A DNA stretch of 64,000 bases from Rosettibacter firmus (GCF_036860695.1 NZ_JAYKGJ010000001.1:1116001-1180000), one strand, 5' to 3'. Counted from the first letter of the stretch, positions 36,647 through 47,548 are shown. Notes: generated by a model not told the origin, from the letters alone. A program made the numbers and translations.

Positions 36647-37510
36647 TTATTCTGTTGTACTTATTAGTTTAGAACGATTTCTCCAAAAATAAATAGCAAA
36701 GCAACCGCATACTACTGGTAGTACTATTCCAAATTCATTAAAAAAGTATTTTGTATTTCCAGTATCCTTAGTAAGTGGAGTAAAAATTGATTGAATAAAT
36801 AAATTATGACTAGCATGAAGTATAACCCCTGTCCATAGACTATTAGATTTCAATCGAAACCAAGTGAACACAAAACTTATACTTATTACCATCAATGTAA
36901 AGCAGGATAAACTATACCAGTAGGGTGCCCCACTATTATAATCTGCAAAAATAAGAATAGGAAAATGCCATACTGCCCAGATAATACCTACTATTAATGA
37001 TGTTATAGTGTAATTGAAATTTTTAAAAAGTTCAGGTACTAAAAAACCACGCCAACCTATTTCTTCTCCCATAGCTGTAGCCGAATAAAATGGCATACCA
37101 AATATTCCCATTATAATAAAATATAGAACAATAATAAGTCCAGAAGGTAATTGAGTCCATCCAAAAGATGTAGCAACCTGGGAAACGAATTCTTCATTAT
37201 AAAAGCCTCCCCAACCAAATGACCAAATAATAATATAAGCAATAAAAGTATATAATAACGGAACCAGGTAACTTCTCAATTGATATTTTGTTTTACCCCA
37301 TTGCCACCCAAGTTCAGAAATTTTTCTACCTAAAATAAGAGAAGTTATTAAGGCAGAAATTCCCGGAGTCCACATCAAACCAGTAACATACATATCAAAT
37401 CCGCTTCTTAGTTTTCCAGTATGGATAATCAGAAAATAAAATATTGAGCTTAATGCAAATGTTATAAACAAAAATGTAATTACAGGGCGATTTATAAATA
37501 TATTTTTCAT
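36647..37510 (-). CDS. CPBP-family intramembrane glutamic protease
   Basis: A 287-residue polytopic membrane protein (about eight helices) of the CAAX-prenyl-protease/bacteriocin-immunity (Abi) family. The catalytic motif GEEIGWRGFLVP (E149, E150, R154), HFPIL (H182) and the third motif ILHASHNLF are all intact. Bacterial members process signalling proteins or give bacteriocin immunity; the target here is unknown. A second, broken family member lies at 30784. It sits between a palindromic site (downstream) and the 45-bp element at 37615 (upstream), consistent with a single-gene cassette. Confidence 0.85.
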   Translation of the reverse strand: MKNIFINRPVITFLFITFALSSIFYFLIIHTGKLRSGFDMYVTGLMWTPGISALITSLILGRKISELGWQWGKTKYQLRSYLVPLLYTFIAYIIIWSFGWGGFYNEEFVSQVATSFGWTQLPSGLIIVLYFIIMGIFGMPFYSATAMGEEIGWRGFLVPELFKNFNYTITSLIVGIIWAVWHFPILIFADYNSGAPYWYSLSCFTLMVISISFVFTWFRLKSNSLWTGVILHASHNLFIQSIFTPLTKDTGNTKYFFNEFGIVLPVVCGCFAIYFWRNRSKLISTTE

Positions 37511-37614
37511 TGTTTACAACCTTTATTTTTGTTTTTTAAAGTTAATTTTTTGAAATAGGTTTAAAGTTTTTTGTGGATACTAAAGCAAAACGAATTACAA
37601 AATTATTTATAAAA

Positions 37615-37659
37615 ATATTGCATATATCCTTTTTAAAAAGCAAATTTAATTGCGTGATA
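37615..37659 (+). repeat. Recombinase-upstream 45-bp element, copy 3
   Basis: ATATTGCATATATCCTTTTT, then AAAAAGCAAATTTAATTGCG with TGATA. GCAA-N6-TTGC forms a small inverted repeat as in copy 4. It lies between the CPBP gene (minus strand) and a truncated recombinase (plus strand). Confidence 0.7.
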
Positions 37660-37671
37660 ACCCTAAAATAT

Positions 37672-38127
37672 TAGTTATTGTGCATAAAAGAATTGAACTA
37701 ATAAATAAGTACTCTAAACTTCTACACCTCAAAAATTATTCTGTTAAAACAGAAAAGTCTCATCTACATCATCTCAATCTTTTCCTTGATTTCATAAGCT
37801 TCAATAAAATAGAAAATATTAACCAAAGTGTATTGTTCAACTATTTCAACTACCTTAAGCAATCAAAAAATTTTTCTTACTCTTTTATGAAACAAGCACC
37901 TGCTTCATTTCGGTTTCTCTTTCTTGATGTTCTTAAAAAAGAAATTGATTTTAATTTCTTCATTAAAATTAAAAAACATAGAAACTTACCAAACATTTTA
38001 ACAACTGAAGAAGTTAAGAATATTATAAATTCTATTGTGAACTTGAAACATCGTGCGATAATTTCAACTATTTATTCATGTGGATTAAGAATTTTGGAAG
38101 TGGCTAATCTTAAAATTGAGCATACTG
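37672..38127 (+). pseudogene. Truncated tyrosine recombinase, N-terminal two thirds
   Basis: The region is nearly base-identical to the intact recombinase from about 37927 to 38117 (ILTTEEVKNIINSIVNLKHR, CGLRILEV) and diverged before that. The initiating ATG position reads ATT. Homology stops near 38127, where the end of the VOC gene begins on the other strand, so the catalytic HxxR-H-Y half is missing. It is a broken duplicate of the gene at 39459. Confidence 0.85.
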
Positions 38128-38153
38128 AGTTTTTATTTTTCTTATTTCATAAT

Positions 38154-38561
38154 CTATGTTGTTATTTGGCTGGAATCAATAAACATAATTTCCCATTGGT
38201 GTCCGTCAAGGTCTGCGAAACAATCGTAATACAACCAGCCGTGGTCTGCTTTTTCTCAGTATCGTGTTGCACTTTTTTCAAGTGCAAGTTTTACTATTCT
38301 GTCCACTTCTTCACGGCTGTCAACTTGAATTGCTGTTAAAACTTGCATTGTTGAACCGTCAGCAATAGGTCTGTTCGTGAAAGTGCTAAACATTTCGTGT
38401 GGGATAAGCATTGAATAGATTAGTCCCTCATTCAGAACTAAACACAAAGCTCTGTCATCTGAAAATTTTTCGTTGAATGAAAATCCATGCTTTGTCCAAA
38501 ACTCTCTTGTCTTTTTTAAGTCTTTGATTGGAAAATTTACGAAGATTGATTTTACTTTCAT
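38154..38561 (-). pseudogene. VOC/glyoxalase-family gene with in-frame TGA
   Basis: ATG 38561 (AGGATAAT box upstream) starts a vicinal-oxygen-chelate protein: MKVKSIFVNFPIKDLKKTRE, then FWTKHGFSFNEKF and IPHEMF. At 38256-38258 an in-frame TGA follows EKSATRY. The same frame then continues with the normal VOC C-terminus EKADHGWLYYDCFADLDGHQ and WEIMFIDSSQ to a TAG at 38154. One base change (TCA to TGA) explains it, so the gene is nearly intact. Without readthrough the metal-binding Glu in WEIMF would be lost. Confidence 0.8.
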
Positions 38562-38589
38562 ATTATCCTGTTTTTTGTTGTTTTAAAAT

Positions 38590-38740
38590 TGTTGTTAACG
38601 TCTGGTCATCCTACACAGTGGCGCACGAATGGAAAGAAGCGAAATGGGTGCGCCACCGAATGAGCACTTTTATTTCTTATATAGCTTTCATACCTTGCTC
38701 ATCAAAAGAGCGAATGTCGTAGTGCGGACTGTTAGCTGCC
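38590..38740 (-). repeat. Candidate attC-like site after the DUF1579 cassette
   Basis: Minus-strand left end GGCAGCTAACAGTCCGCACT and right end GATGACCAGACGTTAACAAC. A perfect inner 9-bp inverted repeat is GTGGCGCAC/GTGCGCCAC, and TGAGC/GCTCA is also present. It is clearly more GC-rich than flanking DNA and joins the DUF1579 gene to the VOC gene. Confidence 0.5.
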
Positions 38741-38762
38741 GTGCGAGAACCAGAGTTTGTGA

Positions 38763-39302
38763 TCACTTCCAACTCTTTCGAATAAGCGTTCCTTCGAGAA
38801 TTTCTTCGATCTGTCCATTCAGGATTCCAATGAGTTTGGCATGAAGTTGCTTTGGACTTTTCCATACAAAATCGATCTCTTCTCTGTAGGTTTTTCCTTC
38901 TCGCTGGCTCTCGTGAATGAGCCGGAGATGATCCTTGTCGATGAGTTCCCCGATATGGTCGTGGGTTGTTCCGAAGTTATCGACAGAAAACCAGTGGAGT
39001 TTCTGCTCGTAGGGATCAAAGCCAATAATGTTTCCCCCGATGAGCCTTCCGACATCGGGTATGGTGGCATTTTCATCCATGTAGAGCCCGTTGCCATCGG
39101 CCATTTTCCGGTAGTGCATGAAATATTGAAAATTGTACGTTTTTCCGCCTATCTGCATAGTTGCCTTTCCTTCCCACTTCCCCTCGAGTGAGAGAACTCG
39201 CTTCAAGATTTCTGTTGTTGGCGGGGTTCCCGTTTGAGCATATAAGGTCGACTCTGAAATTACAACGAACGAAGCGAGTAGGACGATTGTCGTGAACTTC
39301 AT
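38763..39302 (-). CDS. Secreted DUF1579-like (lipocalin-type) protein
   Basis: A 179-residue protein with a signal peptide (MKFTTIVLLASFVVISESTL) and a beta-rich body of the DUF1579 type: LEGKWEGKATMQIGGK, then FQYFMHYRKMADGNGLYMDE, IIGFDPYEQKLHWFSVDNFG and EGTLIRKSWK. Function unknown. AAGGAG lies 8 nt before ATG 39302. The gene is much more GC-rich (close to half GC by eye in places) than its neighbours and comes with its own GC-rich palindrome, a sign of recent acquisition from another genome. It is the gene closest to the intact recombinase, where an integron would place its newest cassette. Confidence 0.75.
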   Translation of the reverse strand: MKFTTIVLLASFVVISESTLYAQTGTPPTTEILKRVLSLEGKWEGKATMQIGGKTYNFQYFMHYRKMADGNGLYMDENATIPDVGRLIGGNIIGFDPYEQKLHWFSVDNFGTTHDHIGELIDKDHLRLIHESQREGKTYREEIDFVWKSPKQLHAKLIGILNGQIEEILEGTLIRKSWK

Positions 39303-39381
39303 AGAACTTGCTCCTTATGATGATGAGACATTGTTGGAATTATTTTGTGAGTGCATGGCAACCAAAATAATTCTGTATATA

Positions 39382-39425
39382 ATATTGCGTATATCCTTTT
39401 AAAATGCAATTTTGGTTGCGTGATA
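39382..39425 (+). repeat. Recombinase-upstream 45-bp element, copy 4 (next to intact recombinase)
   Basis: ATATTGCGTATATCCTTTTA then AAATGCAATTTTGGTTGCGT with GATA. It contains the small inverted repeat GCAA-N6-TTGC. It lies 33 nt before the recombinase ATG and 79 nt upstream of the divergent DUF1579 gene. A primary attachment site or a recombinase promoter/operator are the two plausible roles. Confidence 0.7.
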
Positions 39426-39458
39426 TCTAAAATATTTAAGATATTAAGTCGGTTAATA

Positions 39459-40295
39459 ATGAAAAAAGCAGATTTAGTTGATTCATATATTAAGATTCTT
39501 CATCTTAAAAAATACTCTCCTGCTACTGAAAAAACTTATCTTAATCACCTTAATTTATTTCTTGACTATGTTAAAAACACCAAGGTTTCCCATATTGACT
39601 CAAAATTCCTGCTTGATTATTTCAACTATATTAAAGAATCTAAAAAATTTTCTTACTCCTCTATGAAACAAGCCCTCGCTTCAATTCGATTTCTTTTTCT
39701 TGATGTTCTTAAAAAAGAAATTGATTTTAATTTCTTCATTAAAATTAAAAAACATAGAAACTTACCAAACATTTTAACAACTGAAGAAGTTAAGAATATT
39801 ATAAATTCAATTGTGAACTTGAAACATCGTGCGATAATTTCAACTATTTATTCATGTGGATTAAGAATTTCGGAAGTGGTTAATCTTAAAGTAGAGGATA
39901 TTAACTCAAGTGCCATGATAATTAAAATCGTAAATCCAGTAGGTAAAATTGATAGAACTGTGATGTTATCAGAAAAACTTTTAGAACTTTTAAGAGAATA
40001 TTTCAAAGAATATAAACCGAGAGTTTATTTATTTGAAGGTCAGAATGGCGGAAAATATTCTGTTAGAAGTATTCAACAAATTTTTAAAAATGCCGTAAAG
40101 AAACTAAAGATAAAGAAAAAAATTACTGTTCATACCTTGCGTCATAGCTTTGCATCACATCTTCTTGATAGTGGAATTGATATAAGATTAATTCAGGAAT
40201 TACTTGGTCATAAACATTTATCTACTACACAGATTTATACTCACATTAATCCTGTCTCGGTTAAGAAAATCAAAAGTCCATTTGATTGTTTTTAA
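39459..40295 (+). CDS. Site-specific tyrosine recombinase (intact)
   Basis: A 278-residue DNA recombinase with an N-terminal SAM-like core-binding domain (about 1-90) and a catalytic domain holding all residues: R136 in CGLRISEV, K163, HTLRHSF (H225, R228), LLGHKHLSTT (H251) and nucleophile Y260 in IYTH. ATG 39459 aligns with the domain start; the frame is open back to a GTG at 39351 through the 45-bp element, which is not credible as coding. It is Xer-like in length and lacks the extra helix of integron IntI integrases. It is divergent to the minus-strand gene array and, with its decayed copies, the likely mover of it. Confidence 0.92.
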   Translation: MKKADLVDSYIKILHLKKYSPATEKTYLNHLNLFLDYVKNTKVSHIDSKFLLDYFNYIKESKKFSYSSMKQALASIRFLFLDVLKKEIDFNFFIKIKKHRNLPNILTTEEVKNIINSIVNLKHRAIISTIYSCGLRISEVVNLKVEDINSSAMIIKIVNPVGKIDRTVMLSEKLLELLREYFKEYKPRVYLFEGQNGGKYSVRSIQQIFKNAVKKLKIKKKITVHTLRHSFASHLLDSGIDIRLIQELLGHKHLSTTQIYTHINPVSVKKIKSPFDCF

Positions 40296-40297
40296 TT

Positions 40298-40330
40298 AAA
40301 AAAGCCGCAGTATTAAACCACGGCTTTTTT
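40298..40330. terminator. Bidirectional terminator between recombinase and katG
   Basis: AAAAAAGCCG and CGGCTTTTTT are perfect 10-bp arms around a 13-nt loop, directly after the recombinase stop and before the convergent katG end. Confidence 0.85.
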
Positions 40331-40370
40331 GAATGTTATTTTTAAATATATTAAGTGAGTAAATAATTTT

Positions 40371-42760
<2,390 letters not shown>

Positions 42761-43702
42761 ATGACATTAACTCAACTCGAATATTTAATTGCTGTGGAGA
42801 AATACGGAAGCTTTTCTGAAGCAGCACAAAAGTGTTTTGTAACTCAACCTACTTTGAGTATGCAAATTCAAAAATTGGAAGAAGAACTTGGTGTAACAAT
42901 TTTTAAAAGAGATAAACAACCAATTGCACCAACTGAAATTGGTAAAAAAATAATTCAACAGGCAAAACAAATCTTAAAAGAAAAAGAACGACTCAATGTT
43001 ATTCTTCAGATTGAAAGAGGTGAATTTGCTGGAACATTACGCATTGCTATAATACCTACTATCTCTTCTTATTTACTTCCAATGTTTCTAAGCAACTTCA
43101 TAAAAAAATATCCTGAAGTTGAATTAATAATCGACGAGGTTACAACAGATGAAGTTATATCTGGTTTAGAAAAAGGTAATTTAGATTTAGGAATAATTGC
43201 ATTACGTTCAAATAATGGGAATTTATTAACAGAAACTTTGTATTATGAACCATTTGTTGCTTTTCTTCCACCAGATCATAAATTGATTAAGAAAAAGAAA
43301 CTAAATCAAGATGATCTGAATGTAAATGATTTTTTACTTCTTAAAGAAGGACATTGCTTAAGAGATCAAACTCTTTCTGTTTGTAAAAGTAATAATTATG
43401 ATTGGATTGAAAAAAGTAATAAAGTTGTTTTTGAAAGTGGTAATCTTGATACACTAATTAAACTTGTAGAACAAAAATTCGGAATGACTTTATTACCTTA
43501 TCTTGCTTTACAATATATTAAAGATAAGAAAAAATTGAATCTTGTTAGAGAATTCAACAATCCAGTACCTAAAAGAGAAGTAGGATTTATTTATACAGAT
43601 ACATTTATAAAAACTCATTTGCTTATAGCACTAAAAGAAGAAATCCTAAATGTAATTCCAGAAGAATTAAAACAGAATAAGAATGGACTTATAATTCATT
43701 AG
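42761..43702 (+). CDS. oxyR: Peroxide-sensing LysR-family regulator OxyR
   Basis: A 313-residue LysR regulator. An N-terminal winged helix-turn-helix (LEYLIAVEKYGSFSEAAQKC, then TQPTLSMQIQKLEEELG) is followed by an effector domain. Cys199 and Cys208 in GHCLRDQTLSVC occupy exactly the positions of the redox-active pair of E. coli OxyR. Oxidation by peroxide would switch on katG, which is transcribed divergently 206 bp away. Both genes form a self-contained peroxide-defence unit. Confidence 0.94.
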   Translation: MTLTQLEYLIAVEKYGSFSEAAQKCFVTQPTLSMQIQKLEEELGVTIFKRDKQPIAPTEIGKKIIQQAKQILKEKERLNVILQIERGEFAGTLRIAIIPTISSYLLPMFLSNFIKKYPEVELIIDEVTTDEVISGLEKGNLDLGIIALRSNNGNLLTETLYYEPFVAFLPPDHKLIKKKKLNQDDLNVNDFLLLKEGHCLRDQTLSVCKSNNYDWIEKSNKVVFESGNLDTLIKLVEQKFGMTLLPYLALQYIKDKKKLNLVREFNNPVPKREVGFIYTDTFIKTHLLIALKEEILNVIPEELKQNKNGLIIH

Positions 43703-43794
43703 ATGAGAAATTTATTCTACTATATACTTTAATTCCATTTCAGCTAAGAATAAGTCACTTAAGATTTTCTATATCAATTTTTTTATTACTCTAC

Positions 43795-46719
43795 TCAAGC
43801 TGTATCGTGAAGATTTGTTTTATTACTTAAGTTAATAAAATTATCAAACCAGTAATTCCGATAGCCAGTCGATACTTTAGTTAAGTCATCAGTATAAAAC
43901 AAAAGGTTTATGGATACACTTAATCCATTGTAATTAAACTCCTTGTTTTCAAATAGTCTCTTATATCCATCAATTTTATGCTCATAATTTGTAAACTCTG
44001 GACTTTTAGGATCTACAAACATAATGTTATAATTATTATTTTTTTTCATCCAGAAAATAAAATCAGGTTTAAACTTTTCTATTTTTTTAGTTTTAGGTTG
44101 ATAATAAGGAATATAAACATCATCTAATGTTTCGTCTATCTTTGAAAAAAACCACCAATCAAACTGCTTAAAAAAATTATCTTCTTTTTCAAGATATTTC
44201 TCTAAGTCACTGATAAAATCAACTTCACTTTTTGTCTTAATGATGTGCACAATGTAATTTAACTTCTCATTTTCCGAGAGCACCACAGGTAAATAATAAT
44301 GATTCGGGAGGTATTTGAATTTTATTTTTTCATTTCTGTATTCTACTTCGCTTTCTTTAATATAATTATGTGTAATGTTTTCTATCTCCTTAGTGTATTC
44401 CAGTACCTTTTGTGGCTCATTTTGTATTTTTTTAGCAACCTCTGATAGTCTTTTATCTTTTTCTTTGTAATTTAAAACCTGTTTTATCTTTTGCTCAATT
44501 TTTTCTCTTTGTATATCTGAAATCTTTATTTGTTTGAAATGTATTATCTCATTTCCCAACTGTTTGAACTTTTCAAACTCTTTTAATCGTAAAGAAAAAT
44601 GATTAATAACACCTTTCATTAAAACGTCAGGTTTTTCTAAAACTTCAACATTAGAATCAATCTTATAATATTTATCTACATACAAAAAACTTTCACTTAT
44701 TTTCTTTAATACCTTTGGTTGGCAATCGTATTTAAAAAGAGCAATTTTATCCCCAATGTAATTATAGTAATCCTTTATTAAATTAAGATCTATATTGTTT
44801 ATTTCATATTTTATATCGTAGTCTTCATCGACTAATATTTTATCACTTTCTTTGTAAACCGGGATTAAAAGTAATTTATCTTTTACTTCTTGGTTGATTT
44901 CAAACAAATCTCCAATAAGTTCTTCTTGTTTTTCTTCTTTCAGTGTTTCTATTACTTCTTTAAGATTTTCTGTTTTTGTACCATAAACAAAAAGTGTTTC
45001 TAAAATATTTACATTAGGTTTGAGCACATCATAAATAGCTTTATCAATATCATTATTGTTATAAAGAAATTGGAATCTTTTTCTTTTGTTGGGCAATGGT
45101 TCAATTCTAACACCTCTACCAATAGATTGAAGTACAAATTTTTTTGCATCTGTTCCTTTACCAATATTGATATACAAAATTATATTTGGTCTATTACTAT
45201 CCCAACCTTCATAAAAAGCTCGAGAGCCCATTAAAATAGTAATATCAGAGTCATCATTGTTAATTTTTTTAAATACACTTTCATTATCAAATCGTTCTAT
45301 AATTTCGTAGTGAGATAACTTATTTCTTAACCATTCAGAGATGTCACCTATTTTGATTAATGCAAAAGGTTTTTCACTTGTAGTAAGTTTAAATATTAAT
45401 TCCTGTTTGTTGCCCGGAATTTTTAATACCTCAATATTTCCATTAGTGTTTGCATTAAATACATTTTCAAGAATATCCTGCAAGGTAAGACTTTCTATTG
45501 TAGAGTTGTCGATTTTTAATTCTTCATTATCAAATTCACATTGACCTTTAAGTTCATCGTTTAATTCTAATTTTGCTTGTTCAAATAAATCGTTGCCAAT
45601 AGAATTGTTTGCAATCTTGACGAGCTCCTTGAAAAACAACTCAAGATCGGAATCTTCTGTGTTTACTGAATTTACAAGTGTTAAAATAAGTGGATTGTGA
45701 TAATAGTCTCTAATAATAGATTTTGTTTTTCTAATAAGTGTATGCAAGAGAAGTATTTTAAGTACAGTGATTTGTTTTTGTTGTTCTGTAAAATCATTTA
45801 CTTGAGCTAATGCTGTTACATTTGTTTGAGATATGTAAATATGCTTGCCATATCCTTGCTGAATAAATTTTTCCAGGTTAAAGTTAAAAACACAGGTAGC
45901 AAAATCTATTGGATCAGTAAATGTTGCAGAAAAGTTAAACATATAACCATTACGAGAAAGAATTGAATAATACAATTGTCGTTTGCTATCTTCTTTATCA
46001 CCTTTATGTGCTTCGTCTAAAAGGAGATACCACTTGCCATCATTATCGTAATTTCTGAAATCTATAATTTTATCTTTGTGTTCATTTGAAATTAAGTCAC
46101 TACGATAAAAAAATACATCTATTTCGTTGATATATTTTAATTTAGCTTCCCTTTTTAATTTGTCATAATCCTTAATACTATACAAGTTAATACTTATACT
46201 ATTCGATGCTCCATTAAACTCATCAATATGATTTTTAAATTGTTCAATTAGATCTTCTCTGTATGTAAGAAAGAGTATATCATTATGAGGTATTTGATTA
46301 CTTTTAATAAGATTTCCCAGTAGTTCCAGTAGCTTTACAATAACAAGTGTTTTACCACTTCCTGTTGCCATCCAGAAGCTCATTCGATTTATGAAATGAT
46401 GAAAGGCAATGGTGTTATTTTCTATTTCGTAGTCCTTATCGAAATCTTCAAATATTTTTAATTTTTTATTGCCATTAATTTTGTAATCAAGATTTTCAAT
46501 AAATCCATTATTTTGGTAAAGTGTAAAGAAATCTGACTTGTTTGCTTTGTAATCTATATAGTATTTGTATAAAGCTTTTAATGCATTTTTAAATGCACAC
46601 TGTTGATAATCAAAAAGTTTTTTCTTTTCAGAGAAATAGGAGAAATCAAACTGTTGCCATTCAATTGGCAGGTTTTCAAATTGAAATTTATCAATGATGT
46701 TTTGGAGATAGAGTTTCAT
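43795..46719 (-). CDS. res: Type III restriction enzyme Res subunit
   Basis: A 974-residue restriction/helicase subunit. It has a superfamily 2 helicase with Walker A MATGSGKT (117-124), a DEAH box in YLLLDEAHKGD (235-238), motif III SATFTDP and motif VI QSIGRGVRIEPLPNKRKR. The C-terminal nuclease has PDFIFWMKK and IMFVDPKSPEF (PD...DxK). It is the last gene of the operon that starts with mod. Unusually, three extra genes intervene and the 5' flank holds fragments of another res start and mod end, so the present arrangement arose by recombination. Confidence 0.88.
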   Translation of the reverse strand: MKLYLQNIIDKFQFENLPIEWQQFDFSYFSEKKKLFDYQQCAFKNALKALYKYYIDYKANKSDFFTLYQNNGFIENLDYKINGNKKLKIFEDFDKDYEIENNTIAFHHFINRMSFWMATGSGKTLVIVKLLELLGNLIKSNQIPHNDILFLTYREDLIEQFKNHIDEFNGASNSISINLYSIKDYDKLKREAKLKYINEIDVFFYRSDLISNEHKDKIIDFRNYDNDGKWYLLLDEAHKGDKEDSKRQLYYSILSRNGYMFNFSATFTDPIDFATCVFNFNLEKFIQQGYGKHIYISQTNVTALAQVNDFTEQQKQITVLKILLLHTLIRKTKSIIRDYYHNPLILTLVNSVNTEDSDLELFFKELVKIANNSIGNDLFEQAKLELNDELKGQCEFDNEELKIDNSTIESLTLQDILENVFNANTNGNIEVLKIPGNKQELIFKLTTSEKPFALIKIGDISEWLRNKLSHYEIIERFDNESVFKKINNDDSDITILMGSRAFYEGWDSNRPNIILYINIGKGTDAKKFVLQSIGRGVRIEPLPNKRKRFQFLYNNNDIDKAIYDVLKPNVNILETLFVYGTKTENLKEVIETLKEEKQEELIGDLFEINQEVKDKLLLIPVYKESDKILVDEDYDIKYEINNIDLNLIKDYYNYIGDKIALFKYDCQPKVLKKISESFLYVDKYYKIDSNVEVLEKPDVLMKGVINHFSLRLKEFEKFKQLGNEIIHFKQIKISDIQREKIEQKIKQVLNYKEKDKRLSEVAKKIQNEPQKVLEYTKEIENITHNYIKESEVEYRNEKIKFKYLPNHYYLPVVLSENEKLNYIVHIIKTKSEVDFISDLEKYLEKEDNFFKQFDWWFFSKIDETLDDVYIPYYQPKTKKIEKFKPDFIFWMKKNNNYNIMFVDPKSPEFTNYEHKIDGYKRLFENKEFNYNGLSVSINLLFYTDDLTKVSTGYRNYWFDNFINLSNKTNLHDTA

Positions 46720-46723
46720 AGTT

Positions 46724-46778
46724 TCAATCCCACTAAATTAAGGGTTCTATTAATTTATAATCCATATTTTTAGTATCA
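46724..46778 (-). pseudogene. Remnant of a mod gene 3' end directly before res
   Basis: The minus strand reads DTKNMDYKLIEPLI-stop-WD, against NTKDLDYKLIKPLIWWE at the end of the complete mod gene. The DNA match is dense (ATGGATTATAAATTAATAGA against TTGGATTATAAACTTATTAA). The stop equivalent lies 4 nt before the res ATG, which is the usual mod-res spacing. Confidence 0.75.
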
Positions 46779-46827
46779 GTGCTTTATCTTTAAAAAACCG
46801 CGTAAAATTTTCACCAAAAAAATTCAA

Positions 46828-46905
46828 CTTTTTCAGAAAATCCTTGCCACTTTGCCGGAAGGTTTTCAAAAGAAATATCATCTATGATGTTTTGTAAAAA
46901 AGTTT
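46828..46905 (-). pseudogene. Remnant of a res gene 5' end
   Basis: The minus strand reads QNIIDDISFENLPAKWQGF followed by SEK, against QNIIDKFQFENLPIEWQQF at the start of the complete Res. No start codon is retained and the frame closes soon after. It sits between the membrane-protein gene and the mod remnant. Confidence 0.75.
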
Positions 46906-46937
46906 AGACACATAAAATACTTTCTTTTATTACATAT

Positions 46938-47546
46938 TTAGTTTTTTACTATAATAAAAGTCTCAAGAACTTTATTACTCATGTAATTCCAAAATCGTTT
47001 TGATCTTACGTAAAAAATAAAAGCAAAAAAAATACTTGATAGGAACAACAGCAAAGTTTTTTGGTTATAAGCTGAAATCAAAAAATATAACAAAAATAAT
47101 GACTCAAAAATAAATGCAACAAGCCAACCACGATACAAGCTATAATAAGAATTAAACGCCTGCACCTGTCCTGTTATATCTTTTGCACTGGCAAACATAT
47201 AGCATAAATTCCAAAGTCTGTTTTCATCTTGTTTTTGTAGTCCAAAATAATCTTTTGCTTTTTCAAGTACTTCCTTTTGTTTTTCATCAAATTTTCCTTT
47301 GTCTTCTGGTACTAAAAATCGTAGAAACTTTATACTATTTATAAGATTTACAATTCCCTGTGTGAGATGTCCAGAAAAGTAAGCAACAATAAACCAAATT
47401 AAAAATGTGTCTAAGCTGAATGGCGGCAAATTCGCTTGAAAAAAGTATGTGGCGTTGAACACAAAAAGCAGTAAGACAACTGCACCCACCATTAGGTAAC
47501 CGATTTGGTCGTATATATTGAATTTTGAAAAAATTTTTTGCTCCAT
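46938..47546 (-). CDS. Four-helix membrane protein inside the type III R-M operon
   Basis: A 202-residue protein of unknown family with four hydrophobic segments (about 15-35 GYLMVGAVVLLLFVFNAT, 44-63 FLIWFIVAYFSGHLTQGIV, 131-150 and 155-174) and a charged cytoplasmic loop between the second and third. It starts 2 nt after the stop of the metallo-beta-lactamase-fold gene, so it is co-translated with it. A membrane partner of the two hydrolase-fold proteins is the natural guess, but nothing in the sequence says what it does. Confidence 0.65.
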   Translation of the reverse strand: MEQKIFSKFNIYDQIGYLMVGAVVLLLFVFNATYFFQANLPPFSLDTFLIWFIVAYFSGHLTQGIVNLINSIKFLRFLVPEDKGKFDEKQKEVLEKAKDYFGLQKQDENRLWNLCYMFASAKDITGQVQAFNSYYSLYRGWLVAFIFESLFLLYFLISAYNQKTLLLFLSSIFFAFIFYVRSKRFWNYMSNKVLETFIIVKN

Positions 47547-47548
47547 AG

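Noticed and set aside
39459-40295. Calling the recombinase a true integron integrase (IntI)
   Set aside because: All catalytic residues are present, but the IntI-specific inserted helix between the catalytic motifs is missing and the length is Xer-like.
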